Source: Sipunculus nudus (taxonomy: Eukaryota; Annelida; Sipuncula; Golfingiida; Sipunculidae). From it: a DNA stretch of 64,000 bases. The translations under genes and the position numbers were made by a program. Numbering within the stretch: the stretch's first letter is position 1; the number at the start of each line of letters is the position of its first letter. The notes under the pieces are model-generated. The model was not told where the DNA came from. It ran no database searches and saw only the letters and a list, made by a program, of their open reading frames with translations. Below, in pieces: positions 46,114-58,519 of the stretch. Location: the NCBI GenBank assembly GCA_026874595.1, contig CM049316.1, forward strand, positions 61,699,676 to 61,763,675. Reading direction: 5' to 3'.

Positions 46114-49100
46114 ACCTGACTAATTTTTAAGGCTCAAACGATCGGCAACTTTGCAAGTTTGGGTCATACTTTATATTAAGGACATTAAGAGCATCTCAGA
46201 ATGTAATAGAAGGACTATTATTCTACAACATGAAGGCTGATTTTAACGGGCCAACATGCGCTTGCTGTAGTTCATACAAAAATATATTAATTTGCAGATA
46301 TGTAAAAAAAAATTCCAGTCGCAGCCAAAAATCTGGACCGACCAGGTTAGCCCCAACACAGAATTTTTCAAGGATGGCCTTATGACACCTTTGTGAAAAA
46401 TGTGTGAACTTGATATCAACAGCATGTTTGTAAACACAGCAATGTTGACAAACGGGGGGAAAATGTAGCCTAAGGTGATGGGTTGCTTACATATGGAGAT
46501 AGAAAGGTCACATGTTGTAAAACACCATTTGTAATGCTCTGGCTTATATAACTTGCTGCCAGATGCCACTGATGAATTTGTTTTATTTTGGCGGCATCTT
46601 ACATATTATAAACAAGTTGATGTAAACAAAACAAGCAGCCTCTTTGTGGTGATATCCACGTTTTCTGGTCTATTTTTATAAAAGCTCCTTGGGATTACCT
46701 TCAGTTTTTAAAGGTCAGACAGGTAATTGGGTCCCTTTAAAAACTGATATGTAATATAATATAAACCTCTTGTGAAACCATGAAAAATCAGAAATTGAGA
46801 ATTAGTTACCCTGAGAATATGAAGCAAATCACTATATCTGGGGGGAAAGTTTATAGGTCAGGAACTCTGAATGATTTGCATTTAGAAATATACAAATTCA
46901 AATGAATTCTGTTAATGTTTTCACAGACGGTCGGCAAGAGTTCTAAGATGCTGCAGCACATCAACTACAGGATGCGCTGTATGCTGCAAGATGGCCGCAT
47001 CTTCATCGGCACCTTCCTAGCTTTCGACAAACACATGAACATCATCCTGGGGGACTGTGATGAGTTCAGGAAACTAAAAATGAAGGCCCCAAAACACGGC
47101 AGCAATTACAAAGAGGAGAAGCGAGTACTCGGTCTGGTCCTGCTCAGAGGGGAAAACTTAGTGTCCATGACAGTCGAAGGGCCACCACCAGCAGATGTAA
47201 GTGCCCTTCGAAATAATCTGGATCGTGAATCATATTACTAGATCCACACAACACCACAAATTAACATCAGTTCAGTCTACTGCAGTAGAAAGTGGTTTGC
47301 ACTTACTCTGTATGCATTAGTCTAGTTTACTGTCAACTAATCCATTTCTGGCTCATGCGGCCAATTTTCAATACCCTTTTACTCAATCTTTCCCCATGAA
47401 TAATGAACAAAATGCTAACGGCGAAGAAGCTTTGTTTAGAATAAGCTAATTTAGGCTTTTGGAAAGCAAAGTACAGTGTGGATAAGCCCTTTGAATTGTG
47501 AGGGCCCTTTGAATTGATTCAATTGATTCTTTTACTTTGATTCAATTATTACTTCAGAAGTAAATTTGATCTTTGTCAGGACCAAGCTTTGTTTACTTAT
47601 CTGTATTTTGTTTAAGGAGGGAGTTGCCAGAGTACCACTGCCAGGACTGGCAGGTGCTGGGCCAGGCATGGGTCGTGCTGCAGGTAGAGGAATGGGATCA
47701 GGACCATCCACAGGGGCAGCACCGGGTCTACAGGGACCAGTCAGAGGAGTGGGCGGGCCTTCTTCTCAAGTCATGCAGCCAGGAGGCAGAGGAATGGGTA
47801 AGCTATATATGGGTCACTGGTCAAAACTCTGTACTTCATAAACTGAAACTAATACTATGATTATGATTGGCACAATAATGAAAGCATGACACCAGTTCCT
47901 CAAATATTGCCCCAGTGATAAAATCATGGCGCATGAAAAAAACACCATGTAAAGATCAACCCTCTGTATAATGCTCCTTTAATAGATAAAAGAAATTAGT
48001 TAATTTGGTCATAATGAAAACTTTGTAATATAAATCAAAGTAATTCATTAAAGATAGGTGATAACAGGTAAATATTGAAAATCTTCAAAGTTTGTTAACA
48101 TTTCGTTGTATATTATTTTGTGAATCAATCAGATTAAAATTATTATATTAACATTGTATGTAGATCAAAATATAACCATAGACATGCCAGTGTTCATTAC
48201 AACCTGTGCAGTTCGCTGTGTTTGATGGTGGTCACTATTTACAATACTTCCTGTATGATCAGCTACAGACCAGCCAAAATATTGGTGTGAATAATGATCA
48301 GATAAAACATTTAGAGCTTTAGTTTGTAAATTTACATTTGTCTTTTTATTAATCTCAGGTGGTCCACCAATGAGAGGAGGTCCCCCAAGGATGGGAGGTA
48401 TGTCATGGCTTTATCATCTTAGTAGTAGTTTGTCTAAACATTAATTGTACAGGTAAAAATTGCAACAGAAAAGGGTTTTACATATAAGTTTTATGAAAAT
48501 GATATTACTGTATGTTACTTGTGGAGAATTTACAACGTGACAGGTCTGATGGTGTTTTAAATGTGGAAGGGTATGTTGGTTGATAGAGTAATAGTGAACC
48601 CTCCTGATAAGCAGAATCATGTTTTGATACCCACCTGTCTAAGTAGTACCAAATTATTGCACAAGATGCAGTTGATTGCAGAAATATTTGAAGAGATGTT
48701 CAGATTCTTTACCCATATTTCAATGGGACCCAAAGACAAAATTCATATACCAAATCCAGCCCTTCACAGAATTTTGTTGTAATCCATAATTAACATTTCA
48801 GGAACTTTGTGTTTGAATAGGCAGGGGAGGGGATAAATGGATGAGATGGTAGCCTCTGTTCAACTGGGTATATTATTTTCCCATGGATTTGTTGCACTTT
48901 TGTGCAGTGGTTATCTGCTACTTGTGTGCTATATCTCCTTTGCTTTAGCCCTTGCTGGTTTAATCAGTCTACTGGATTTGGTCACCAAGAGCTGGCTCGG
49001 GGCCAAACATTGTAATCAGACCAATGAAAACGGGGTGTTGTTGGTTTAAACCTGGGAGGTGGATATGCAGTGTAATACACAGCACTATTTTGGCCGATTG

Positions 49101-49601
49101 CAAATCTTGGCCCTATGCCAGATCCTGGTGATTAAATCCATGAGACCATGCTAAAACAAGCAGCGGTTAAAGCAAAAGAGATTTTGCATGACCATTATAT
49201 ATAACAGCTGCATGAGGAGTTGTGCCAAAAATTGGTTCTATAATCGTATTTGATGATTGAAAGAGAAAAATGACTGATAATTGATCATGAGATTGTTTTA
49301 TGTAATCTTTATATTACCAAAAGATTTGCTGTATAGAATTATACCTAAAATATTGATGGAGTAAATTTGAAAGAAAATTACCAATCATTGGTATTATACA
49401 TTGAATGGCACACCACTATTAAGGAGCACATCTATTAGTTTGAATCATCATTTGTGCCTTTTCTGTTTGACAGGTCCACCAAGAGGAGGTATGATGGGAG
49501 GCCCCCCACAGGGTATGAGAGGACCACCCCCGATGGGAGGACGAGGTGGAATGAGAGGACCACCCCCAGGAATGATGCGTGGAGGACCACAATTCAGATA
49601 G
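44253..49601 (+). CDS. SNRPB: Small nuclear ribonucleoprotein-associated protein B (SmB)
   Basis: Core Sm protein of the spliceosomal U1, U2, U4 and U5 snRNPs, part of the heptameric Sm ring in the nucleus. Coding exons: 44253-44255 (ATG only, then GTAAGT), 46927-47196, 47617-47797, 48359-48397, 49474-49601; phases 0, 0, 1, 1 all agree, giving 206 residues. Residues 2-50 carry Sm motif 1 ([12 protein letters not shown] start, [16 protein letters not shown]) and residues 66-86 Sm motif 2 ([16 protein letters not shown]). The tail is Gly/Arg/Pro-rich ([15 protein letters not shown]), the type of region that is arginine-methylated and binds PRMT5/SMN in known SmB. From memory vertebrate SmB is ~240 residues, so the tail here is shorter. 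Introns hold a hAT-type MITE (intron 1) and a TA microsatellite. A possible polyadenylation signal AATAAA is at 49754-49759. Confidence 0.97.
44633..45267. mobile_element. hAT-type MITE with GGTAC-rich ends in SNRPB intron 1
   Basis: Perfect 19-bp terminal inverted repeats CAGGGTTGGGGCCAGGTAC, with exact 8-bp target duplications CTTAGGAT (44625-44632 and 45268-45275). Both subterminal zones are packed with AGGTAC/GTACCT repeats, the layout of transposase-binding subterminal repeats. 635 bp, non-coding, a family different from copies A and B. Confidence 0.93.
48960..49245. repeat. Dispersed repeat in SNRPB intron 4, copy 1 of 3
   Basis: Blocks GGTCTGAT/AATCAGACC, TCTTGGCCCTATGCCAGATC, CAAGCAGCGGTTAAAGCAAA and a GCTGCATGAGGAGTTGTGCC-like end recur at 59800-59965 and 61455-61715. 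Confidence 0.5.
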
Positions 49602-49753
49602 TGTTAGAGATGAAAATGTGTTCAGTATGGATGTGATAGTGGTCTACAGCAACATTTCTCCGAAGTCATGTAAACAAACAGGCTTGAGCTCGTGTTGGGG
49701 GTCTTCTCAATTTATACTGGCTTTCTAAAGAAGAAATATAAAGACACTTGCAC

Positions 49754-49759
49754 AATAAA
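49754..49759 (+). terminator. Candidate SNRPB polyadenylation signal
   Basis: AATAAA lies 153 bases after the SNRPB stop codon, in a plausible 3' UTR position. A further AATAAA-like site near 50983 could give a longer transcript. Confidence 0.5.
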
Positions 49760-51138
49760 AGTCAGAGCCGGTGTTCACAATACCCAACTTGAATGAACGT
49801 TTCTTGGAGCAGTTTGAAGCTAAGATTCCATAGATGCATATTGTGACATCCGACATTCTCCATGAAATGGCTGATATAACTCCCACATCAGTTGACTGTA
49901 GTCAGTGGGTTACAGAATGTTTGTACTTTGTTTGCCATATGGATATTTAATTTGCATCTTTGATCAGTGGAATCTTATCTTTTGAAGAATTGGCCGATTT
50001 GTTAGAGGTAGAAGCCAACCAAAAAGTGAATGTATAGATGGTCTTATCTACATCATTTAATTACTTGTATATGTATGTCATGTCTGTGAGTAAATATTTT
50101 GTATATATCAATGTTTCTGTGTTGGGTTTTGCAGTGCTGGTGGTTAGACAAGTTTTTGAAGTGTGTTTGTTGGTGACACATTCATTGGTGTGATGTTTAG
50201 AGAAAATATTTTTTAATTTTCATGCAAGGAGGGGGAAAATTCCAATGGTTTGTGAGTTTTCCCAGGTCTTCCCTTTATTGGCTCTTCCACAAGGGTTAAA
50301 GATTTGCAAGTTAAACTTTTATGATTTTAAAACTTCAAAACTAACATGAACTACCTTTGTCATAAACAGGGTTTGTAGATACTCTTGATTTCCCTAAAAA
50401 TCCTGGAAAGGCAATTTTAAAATCCATGCCTGAAAGTTCTTGAAAAACAGGGTATTGGAGCATGTGTCCATGAATTTTGTGAAAAGAGTCCTGAAAAAAA
50501 CAGGTTAATTAAACAAATGGTCACATCAAGTGAATGAAAAAATATTCATTTTTAAATTGATCTTTTAAGTCGTTCTTTATTCAGGTCATCTTAAAAAATT
50601 CTAATTGGCTATGTCTCATTATGAGTAACCACTGTACCTGCTAATTAAGTAAAATGTGCTGAATTTTTCCTTGAATTTTGTAGCCCTTCTGTGTATAAGC
50701 CCTGATTTTAAGGTTGTCCTTAGAATAATTTGATACTTTTTTCCAGCACTTTCAACACTTCTTTATAAGAATTGTTCTAATCAAAATTATTCCTTTTCAT
50801 GATTTAAATAGAAGCTTCTGTGATTGAGTTAGGTAATAAGCAGATTAAATATGAACCTGTGGAGGACTATGCAATCACCTGGATCACAAGAGTCCTGAAT
50901 GTTATGTAATCTCTTCAGTCCAAAACATTTTAACCTTTACTTATGCTTATTAACTAAATATATAAAGCTGATATACAGAATAAATGATCACAACATGGTT
51001 TCATGCTAATACAATTGTCAGATGATAATTGTTGATGTATGGCTGATGTTCTGATAATGAAGTACAACCATTTGTTAATCACACCTGACTATTACAATAG
51101 CATCAAGATGGGTGTTAATGTGTAACTGACAATGTTTG

Positions 51139-51282
51139 TTATAAATATCCCATTTCACCCACGTGAACATTTTCCCTAAGAAAGTGCATGGCATCTTGGA
51201 AAGACCTTGGGATGGATATCATATTGGCAGCATTCTCTTCTGCTTGGTTTACCATGGTTTGCTTGGTTTGACCTCTAGGCAG
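51139..51282 (-). CDS. Candidate terminal exon
   Basis: Minus strand: acceptor TTTTTTTGGTTCTATGCCAG, then 47 codons to a stop, phase 0 (LPRGQTKQTMVNQAEENAAN ... LRENVHVGEMGYL). Composition is strongly protein-like. It would be the 3' end of a gene convergent with SNRPB; its upstream exons would lie beyond the pearl-like element at 51380. Not recognised. Confidence 0.35.
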   Translation of the reverse strand: MPRGQTKQTMVNQAEENAANMISIPRSFQDAMHFLRENVHVGEMGYL

Positions 51283-51379
51283 CTGGCATAGAACCAAAAA
51301 AATAATCTTCAGGTATGAGCAAATTTCATGTACCATGGAAGAAGAGAGTAACCATGGATAAAAATATTTGAAAAATACT

Positions 51380-52858
51380 TTTTTAGCTGAGCTGACTATA
51401 AGTTATCTGAGCTATAGTCGTGGTCCATTGTCCGTCGTCTGTCTCTCTGTCCGTCCGTCCAGATGTCTGTCCGTAAGACTGGCACGTTTCTACACTATTG
51501 GACCTACAAATCTGAAATTGGGCATACAGCTAGATGTCCCCAAAATCTCCTACCATGCCGAAAATTGGGTCAATAGGACTTCGTTCCTTCAAGATATTAA
51601 GGAAAAACCTCAATTTTTTATTAGAAATCTATTTTCACACTTCAGGACTGCCTAAAACTTAAGACCAAGAGTGTTAAAGGTAGGGACTTCTTTTCAGTAA
51701 TACAACTTAAATTAATCAAAATTTAATTGTATACCTAAAATTAGATCAAAATCTGTTAAATTTCTTTAAATATTGGCAAAAATATAAAATTGGTACCTTC
51801 AATTTTGCCCAACTTTGGCCAAGGCACGTTTTTTTCCTGTAAGTACTGTGGATTTTATTTTCACAGCATGTACACATAAGGATTTAATCTGTTTAAATCT
51901 GAAATTTGAAAATAAAAACTGCAAAATTAGGCTAGTCATTGAATTTTTTTGGAGGCTCTTGTTGTATTCCCTTACATTGTCAAGCAGTCCACTTTGGTGA
52001 CTGTAGGTTATTCAGTGCATATCTCTATGCTCCCCAGGCTGTTGAAATTCAATGCAGCTCTCTCCATTGAGTTGAGCTTATCAGGCTGTCTGCAGCTAAT
52101 ACCATACCACAGGGAGCCTTTTTCTCTGGCAACCCCTGCTCCCCCCCTCACCCCCCTATTCTGTTGACAGACCTGTACTATGAACTAAATGAATCTTAAA
52201 ATTAACATTTTTTTCAGCAACGAGCAGTAACAACGGAGACCCCTCCCCCCATCCACCCCTTCAATACACAGGACTAATAAACAAGATGAATCTTATAATT
52301 TTAATGTTCAATAAATTCTTTTTGATAAGACTTGGACAATTTTGATTGTTTTTTAAAGAAAAAAAAATCAGGAATTTAATCCTAATATTCAAATGTGATA
52401 AAATATCAGGATCTAATGTAAGTGCTAACTGACAAGATTTAAGAAGATATAAATACTTTGTAGCATTTCATTCATATCTCTCAAAGTTGGCAGGGCCTAG
52501 GTGTGAATAACACTGTTAAGATTGTATTAAAACTAGGAATATTGGTCAAACTTTGTTGGATTAATTAACTGATATGGCCATATATTTAACTTTTGAAAAC
52601 TTAATTACCTTCACACATTATTTGTTTATGAAATGTTACTTTTATATAACACTAACCGTATTTGTTCCTTTGGTGCATCACTAAATGGTTTAGCTCATGT
52701 CCATAATTCTATAATTTACAGAGTTTCATTTTAGCAGGGCCATTTCTCATAGCTTTTCTAATGATAATATACATGAAAAACCAAAAGAAATAAAAATATT
52801 TTGCAGTTACTAATATTTTCCAAAATTCAGCTGAGCGATGTGACCCATGGGTCCCTTG
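51380..52858 (-). mobile_element. Pearl-like element 4, reverse orientation
   Basis: Read on the minus strand it begins CAAGGGACCCATGGGTCACA near 52856, followed by CGCTCAGCTG, and ends at 51380 with a GGACGG/GACAGAC-rich stretch (51430-51470), CTATAGCTCAGATAACTTAT and a run of A after a hairpin-like AGCT...AGCT end. About 1.48 kb. It lacks an obvious multi-copy core. An internal C-rich segment is partly duplicated (52136-52165 and 52235-52265). No coding capacity. Confidence 0.8.
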
Positions 52859-53534
52859 TTTTATTAAATCATAACAATACATAAATTCACAAAAATGATT
52901 CACAAGATCAATTGTATACAATGCACATAAGATTGTTTGGTGACACACTTCTGCTCTAATCTTCTATTATATTTCATATTGAGGTGTTAACAAATATATA
53001 GCACTGATGAGCAGATAATGGCCCAATAAATACCATATTTAATTCATATATTCAAATGCTAGGCATGTGTATTAACCTATACCTTTTGAAATATTCAAAC
53101 CTGTCTTTATTGCCTACTTTATTTTTTATTTTGTACTTGAAATTGTTTAATTTAAGTCAGACTTTCACCAGGCAAGAGTTTTCCGCCATTTTTCCACATG
53201 TGTGTTTAGTTTACCATTCCTATTATAATCTCATATTTGAAAATACTTATTATGTATCAAACACATTTTCATTCCTGTTAAGCAAGGTAAAAAGATTGTT
53301 CCAGGGACTCAGGGGACAAAATAGTCGGGTATTTTATATTCTTCTATTTCTGACAGAGACAAATATACTGAATTTTGTCAGCTGACAGAAAGGATACAAG
53401 TGTGTGTGACATTTCTGGGAATGGCACCTTAATAAATACACTTTTTCTGCATTGTTATTGAATATGACAATTTCTGTGAAAGTGAGAAACTGGCACAGAT
53501 TTATGGTACTATAAATAGTCTTGTTTCCCTCCAG

Positions 53535-53629
53535 ATGATGGCAGCATCGAGAGTGAGCCAGCCTGGCCTGTGTAAATTTGTACAATTTGTTATAACCAGA
53601 TGGCGCCTCTGTGCAGACGACTATGCCGG
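53535..53629 (+). CDS. Candidate exon
   Basis: Between acceptor GTTTCCCTCCAG and donor GCCG|GTAAGG. One frame opens with ATGATG (MMAASRVSQPGLCKFVQF); another reads DDGSIESEPAWPV and stops. Either could be a terminal or first exon; neither is recognised. Confidence 0.2.
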
Positions 53630-54344
53630 TAAGGGTTTGTGGGTCTTCAGATCTACGTTCAACATAACACCGGGGCTTCTATCAGTCTTATTACAGATGG
53701 CGTAGACATATATGTATTAAAGAGGGTAATATAGTCCGTTAAGATACGTTGGATAAGAATTTTTAGAGTTCAGCCTACTGCCAAGTCGCAAAGCAATTGG
53801 CCTGTTACCACAGAGATGGATTCTGTTTTGGAGCTCACATGTATTCTTTAGTGATAATTCATCACTCATGGCCCTGTGTTAAGATTACCGACTTTTAACC
53901 ATGGCATTGATGCAATAGGATGGAAGACATTTATAGGGCGTTCTCGCCTATGTCTCTCACGACTCCAGTACAGGCTTATACAAGCCTACTGGGTTGTGCA
54001 TTCACGGCCAGGAAAATGCTGGAAATTGCCTCATCCAGGACGGTATGCGTTCATTCCCCTTTGTGTGTCTGTGTGTTTCTCCACAACAAAACTCAATCAT
54101 TCAACTCAAACGCAGTCATGAACGGAATCCCATGAGGTTTTCAAGGCATTTCGGACGTGATTCAATGGAGACTCAATTAGATTTTGGTGTAGATCCGATC
54201 ACGATCCGGATTATGGGGCATCATCAAGGAATATTCACAAATGTACGAGCACTTTGGCACGAATTAACCTTGGGATATGGGCCAAATAAATGAATCGAGG
54301 CTAGCTTGTATTAATTAAAATGCAGATTGCTAGCATTCATACTT

Positions 54345-54727
54345 TGCCGATGACGAACAAACTTGCTAAAAACTTGCATAATCGGGTAAACCCGATTAAT
54401 ACGGTACAAATGGCCGAAACCGCAAGTACAAGGGATATGGGTCTCGAAGCAGTGTTGTTCACAAGATCGAATTCGGCTCTCGAATGACATGGCTGGGTCC
54501 CCGCTGCTGGGATCGGTGGAGGGAATGTGGGTTGCTTCTGGCCTTGTGGCTGTGGATGCTGTAGCTTTTAAAAAGGCCAACGGCTCGGGATGGACGGCTC
54601 CCTGCTTGGCTTTGCGTGGCACTGCGACTGTTGACTCAGAGAACATGCTTACGGAGCGCACAGGGCTGAGGTCTTGACCGCAGTAACCTGTAGCTGCTCG
54701 ATGAGCGTATACCTCTTTTGGCTTTGG
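54345..54727. mobile_element. GC-rich insert flanked by 14-bp direct repeats
   Basis: TAGCATTCATACTT occurs at 54331-54344 and again at 54728-54741, as a target duplication would. The 383-bp insert is GC-richer than its flanks, has an AATCGGGT/ACCCGATT hairpin (54379-54396) and an open minus frame of 140 codons spanning it (54311-54733). No poly(A) and no recognised protein or SINE head. Retroposition is one explanation. Confidence 0.45.
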
Positions 54728-55790
54728 TAGCATTCATACTTAAATAGAAAACAACAAAAACCAAGAATTATTTATTCATTCTTAATGTTTCTTCAATAAT
54801 ATAAAACGCTACAGATATTTTAAACATACAACTGCTGTGCTTTGTGGTGGTCTCTACACGAGCTGCATTTGTATTAATCCAGAATACGTGACGAAGGCTG
54901 GTCGTGTCTCGGGCGCTAGCGCCCCCTTGTGGTTGTTAGGTTAAGCAGTTACTGGATGGATATAGTCTGATTTTGGTGCCTAATTTTAATAAGATTTTAC
55001 CAATGTACAAGCAGTTTTGCTTTTCTGTTCCTGTTTAAGCAACATTTAATCTTGATATATTCATAAATTTGGCAATTCATATCTAGGTATCAGCCCCTCC
55101 CACACCTGAAATTATTTCATTTTTACCTAGTTTTTACATGACACAGAACTTGTCGTAATATGATTTGTCATGAAAAAAATCACTACCGGAACGGCGCAAT
55201 GAACATAAGGCAATGTATTGATATACATGCTATATGAAAAATATGAATTAAATCATATGTCAATTGACTTTTTTTCGTGTATAATAAGTGTTTTCGGCTG
55301 GGTGTCGGTCAGCTTATTCAGGTACAATACGTATTGCGATATACTTAAACGATATCCGATAGGTATTGATGATACGCTTCATTTTTCTTTGTGTATCATT
55401 TCTGATAAAAAGCCGATAAAAAAGTGGATAAAATATTTCGTAAACATATAAAAAAATATTAATATTCAATCATTGTCATGGAAGCATCAAGAACTGTATA
55501 TACATTCCTTATCCAGTTTGTGTGGCTTGTATCTATATTTGCGAACTGTTTTTGTATGTCATCGATACTGCGGTACAGCATACAGTGTACCGGTAACCGT
55601 TTCGATGTGGCGTATCGATATATATCGATATATTGATACAGCCCTATAAGTTATCAGCACAAGTGATGTTGGGGTGTTCGGGTGGGGGTAGGCGGTAAAG
55701 GCGGTTCATTTATAAGGAACGAATCTCCACACCACACGTAGGTTATTAAGCCTTTTTTTTAGATTATTATATTTACATGTATATAAAGAT

Positions 55791-56393
55791 TACCTTCTTC
55801 GAGTCCGAGTCACTTGGAAGCCGAGAATACAAGTCCGAGTCCAATACGGATCTTTTTAAAATAAATTATATATATATATATACATGGAATATAAGGTTCA
55901 TGTTTTGTTCACCAATAAAGTTGAACAAATGAGAGGTTATTAAGAATTCAGTGATGTAGTGGAGTTCGTGTGAAAAGCCGAGTCCAAGCCACTAGAGTCC
56001 GAGTGCAGGTCCCAGTCCAAGCCACTCGAGTCCGAATGCAAGTCCCAGTCCAAGCCACTCGAGTCCGAGTGCAGGTCCCAGTCCAAGCCACTCGAGTCCG
56101 AATGCAAGTCCCAGTCTAAGCCACTCGAGTCCGAGTGCAAGTCCCGGTCTAAGCCACTCGAGTCCGAATGCAAGTCCCAGTCCAAGCTACTCGAGTCCGA
56201 ATGCAAGTCCCAGTCCAAGCCACTCGAGACCGAATGCAAGTTCCAGTCCAAGCCACTCGAGTCCGAGTGCATGTCCCAATCCAGGCTCCGCAAGTCGGAG
56301 TTCAAGTCCTTGGGGTTCGAGTACAAGTTCACCTTCTGCGAGTCCGAGTCACTTAGAAGCCGAGTACAAGTCCGAGTCCACTACGGATCTTTT
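55791..56393. repeat. GAGTCC minisatellite (33-bp unit) between 65-bp direct repeats
   Basis: 55978-56290 holds about nine 33-bp units (CAGTCCAAGCCACTCGAGTC + CGAATGCAAGTCC). Because 33 is divisible by three, 11-residue repeats (SGLDWDLHSDS on minus) are open in several frames; these are not genes. The array sits between near-identical segments at 55791-55857 and 56331-56393 (GAGTCCGAGTCACTT ... CCGAGTCCA..TACGGATCTTTT). Confidence 0.9.
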
Positions 56394-56669
56394 AAGAATA
56401 AAATTAAAATGGATATTTTAGATTATCATGTGTTTTTATTTTCAAGTTCGTTCATAAAGGCTTTTTACTTGAATCTTTATAATCCCCTTTAGCTCATGAT
56501 GCCAAACTAAAGTTTGGTAATTATTCATATATTATTATTGCTGTTAGAAGTATAAAGGATAGTTCGATGTACATAAAATATGAAAGCCTAATTAAATGTA
56601 TGTTTTAAAGCACGGAAGCTATTCCTAAAGAAAGAAATGAGAATATACATACTCTGTTGGTAGCAGGGT

Positions 56670-56850
56670 TTCATGCAGGGGTTCCTGATCCCTCCCGCAT
56701 CATTTTTAGCCGCCGAAACCCCTTTTTAATGGTTTCAGACCAATTTTGCTGCCCCCCCCCCCTTTCCGGACCTTACGACCTTCTATTAGGTTTTGTCATT
56801 AGACCTCCTTTGTTGGACCCCCCCCCGTTTCCTAAATCCTGGATCACGTT
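56670..56850 (-). repeat. Inverted relative of the 25549 repeat
   Basis: The reverse complement reads GATCCAGGATTTAGG, a G run, GGTCCAACAAAGGAGGTCTA, a second G run and AATTGGTCTGAAACC, ending AACCCCTGCATG. Order and spacing match 25549-25690. Confidence 0.55.
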
Positions 56851-57470
56851 CTCCTCACTGACGCTCCATCTATATATGAATGTCAAGGCCGGATTTACCT
56901 CCTACATTATTCACACAGCACGTTTTCCGCCGAAATAGAGCTCTTTCGCCTAACATGTGTAAATTACAAAAATTAAGCAAAATGCACAAAAAGAGAACAT
57001 AAAGAGCGCATCGACAACATCCATGTCAAATATTACTAACAGAAAGTATTTATCCGTGAAACATTATATATATTGATAAACCTGTGGAATATTTACCATG
57101 TAATATCCGTGACGCGGGATTCGTGTGTCCTTGGATAGTTTACGTGATACAACTGTTTTTCAGAATTGTTGAAGATGTAAATGCAAGTTGATAATGCAGC
57201 GACATTTGTTGTGGTCAATTCAACATTATGCAAAAGGATGAACTGGGAGATTAACAATTATTGCCTGCTGACATAAAAAATGAATACCAAGGGATCTCGT
57301 GTCAAATGTTTTTCACATTTTCTGACCAAGCAAGTGTCAAAGTCAAATGTCAGATCAAACGTGTAAAACACGTCACTGTAAGCAGGGGTTATAGACCTTA
57401 ATCTTGAGCTGGAGGTTGATTGTGTCACAAGCCTGTGTTGTGCATAACCAGATCACCAAAAATTTATTTA

Positions 57471-57815
57471 TTCTCATATCGGCGGGGATCACTGTGAGAA
57501 CATTAATCTTTAAATTAGTGGAGTGTCAAACGCAACGCGGTCTCAAAGAACAGTTGACCAACTTATAAGTACATTTTGTATTAGATGACAGGGCTTATTC
57601 CTGCTGGACTCGAGATTGACAAGGCCTGACTTCTCGAGTCCTTACCTCCAAGTCTGCGTATAATTCCGATTCCAGAACCTTTGAGTCTAAGTCCGAGTTC
57701 CTAGATAAAGTAGACTCGAGTCCTATATAACTCTTAGAATGCAAGGTTAGTTCTGAGTTGCTATGCATTGTTTCCATCCAATGTATTTGGTTGACACGCA
57801 TATCTCAGTCGGATA

Positions 57816-57859
<44 letters not shown>

Positions 57860-58463
57860 GAGGGGCATTGTCCAGATTTACTAAAAAATTAAATATCCTT
57901 GTAACATGTAAAGACTCAAGACAAGAGAAAAACATAATGATCATTTGAGAAATGACGTCCCCGAGATAGATCTCTAAGTATTAATTAATACCTGAATACG
58001 AAAGTGTACCGTCATGATTTGCATGTAAAAAAAGAACACACACACAGCTTGCACACAGAAGAATATTTTATACGTAACTTTCTGTTTCTGTGTCTGGATG
58101 ACTCTGTAAATCTCTCGTACTTATTTCGGACCTGACCCTGGCAACGCTTTTGGGTGTTTTTTTTCAGCTGAATATTGCAATGTATTTGCTGCAAAAAATT
58201 AGAGCACAATGTGCTGATGTGTACATAAAAAATATTAATTCTCATGTCGGATCACCGTGAGGTAATGAGGTAAAGCATAGTGTCATACGCAACGCGGTCT
58301 AAGAGAACTGTGGACCAACTTATATAAACATGGATGACAAGCTTATATCTGCTGGATTCGAGATTGACAAGTACATCTCTCTCTCTTTCTCTCTCTCTCT
58401 CTTTCTCTTTCTGTTCTCTCTCTCTCTCTCTCTCTCTCCCACGAGGGCATTGTCGAAATTTAG

Positions 58464-58519
<56 letters not shown>

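Larger units (their letters stand above)
52860..55790. other. Intergenic with exon-like fragments
   Basis: Besides the exon candidate at 53535 and the insert at 54345, no gene is seen. GGCGCTAGCGCCCCCTTGTG at 54911-54930 is a short GC-rich motif. Confidence 0.45.

Noticed and set aside
46243-46569. 108-codon minus-strand ORF inside SNRPB intron 1
   Set aside because: No splice structure, no recognisable motif, and the intron of a plus-strand gene; most likely chance.
53334-53585. 83-codon minus-strand ORF opposite the candidate exon at 53535
   Set aside because: No donor or acceptor fits it, and its composition is AT-driven.
55940-56356. ORFs with 11-residue repeats
   Set aside because: Translations of the 33-bp minisatellite in several frames; no start context or conservation.
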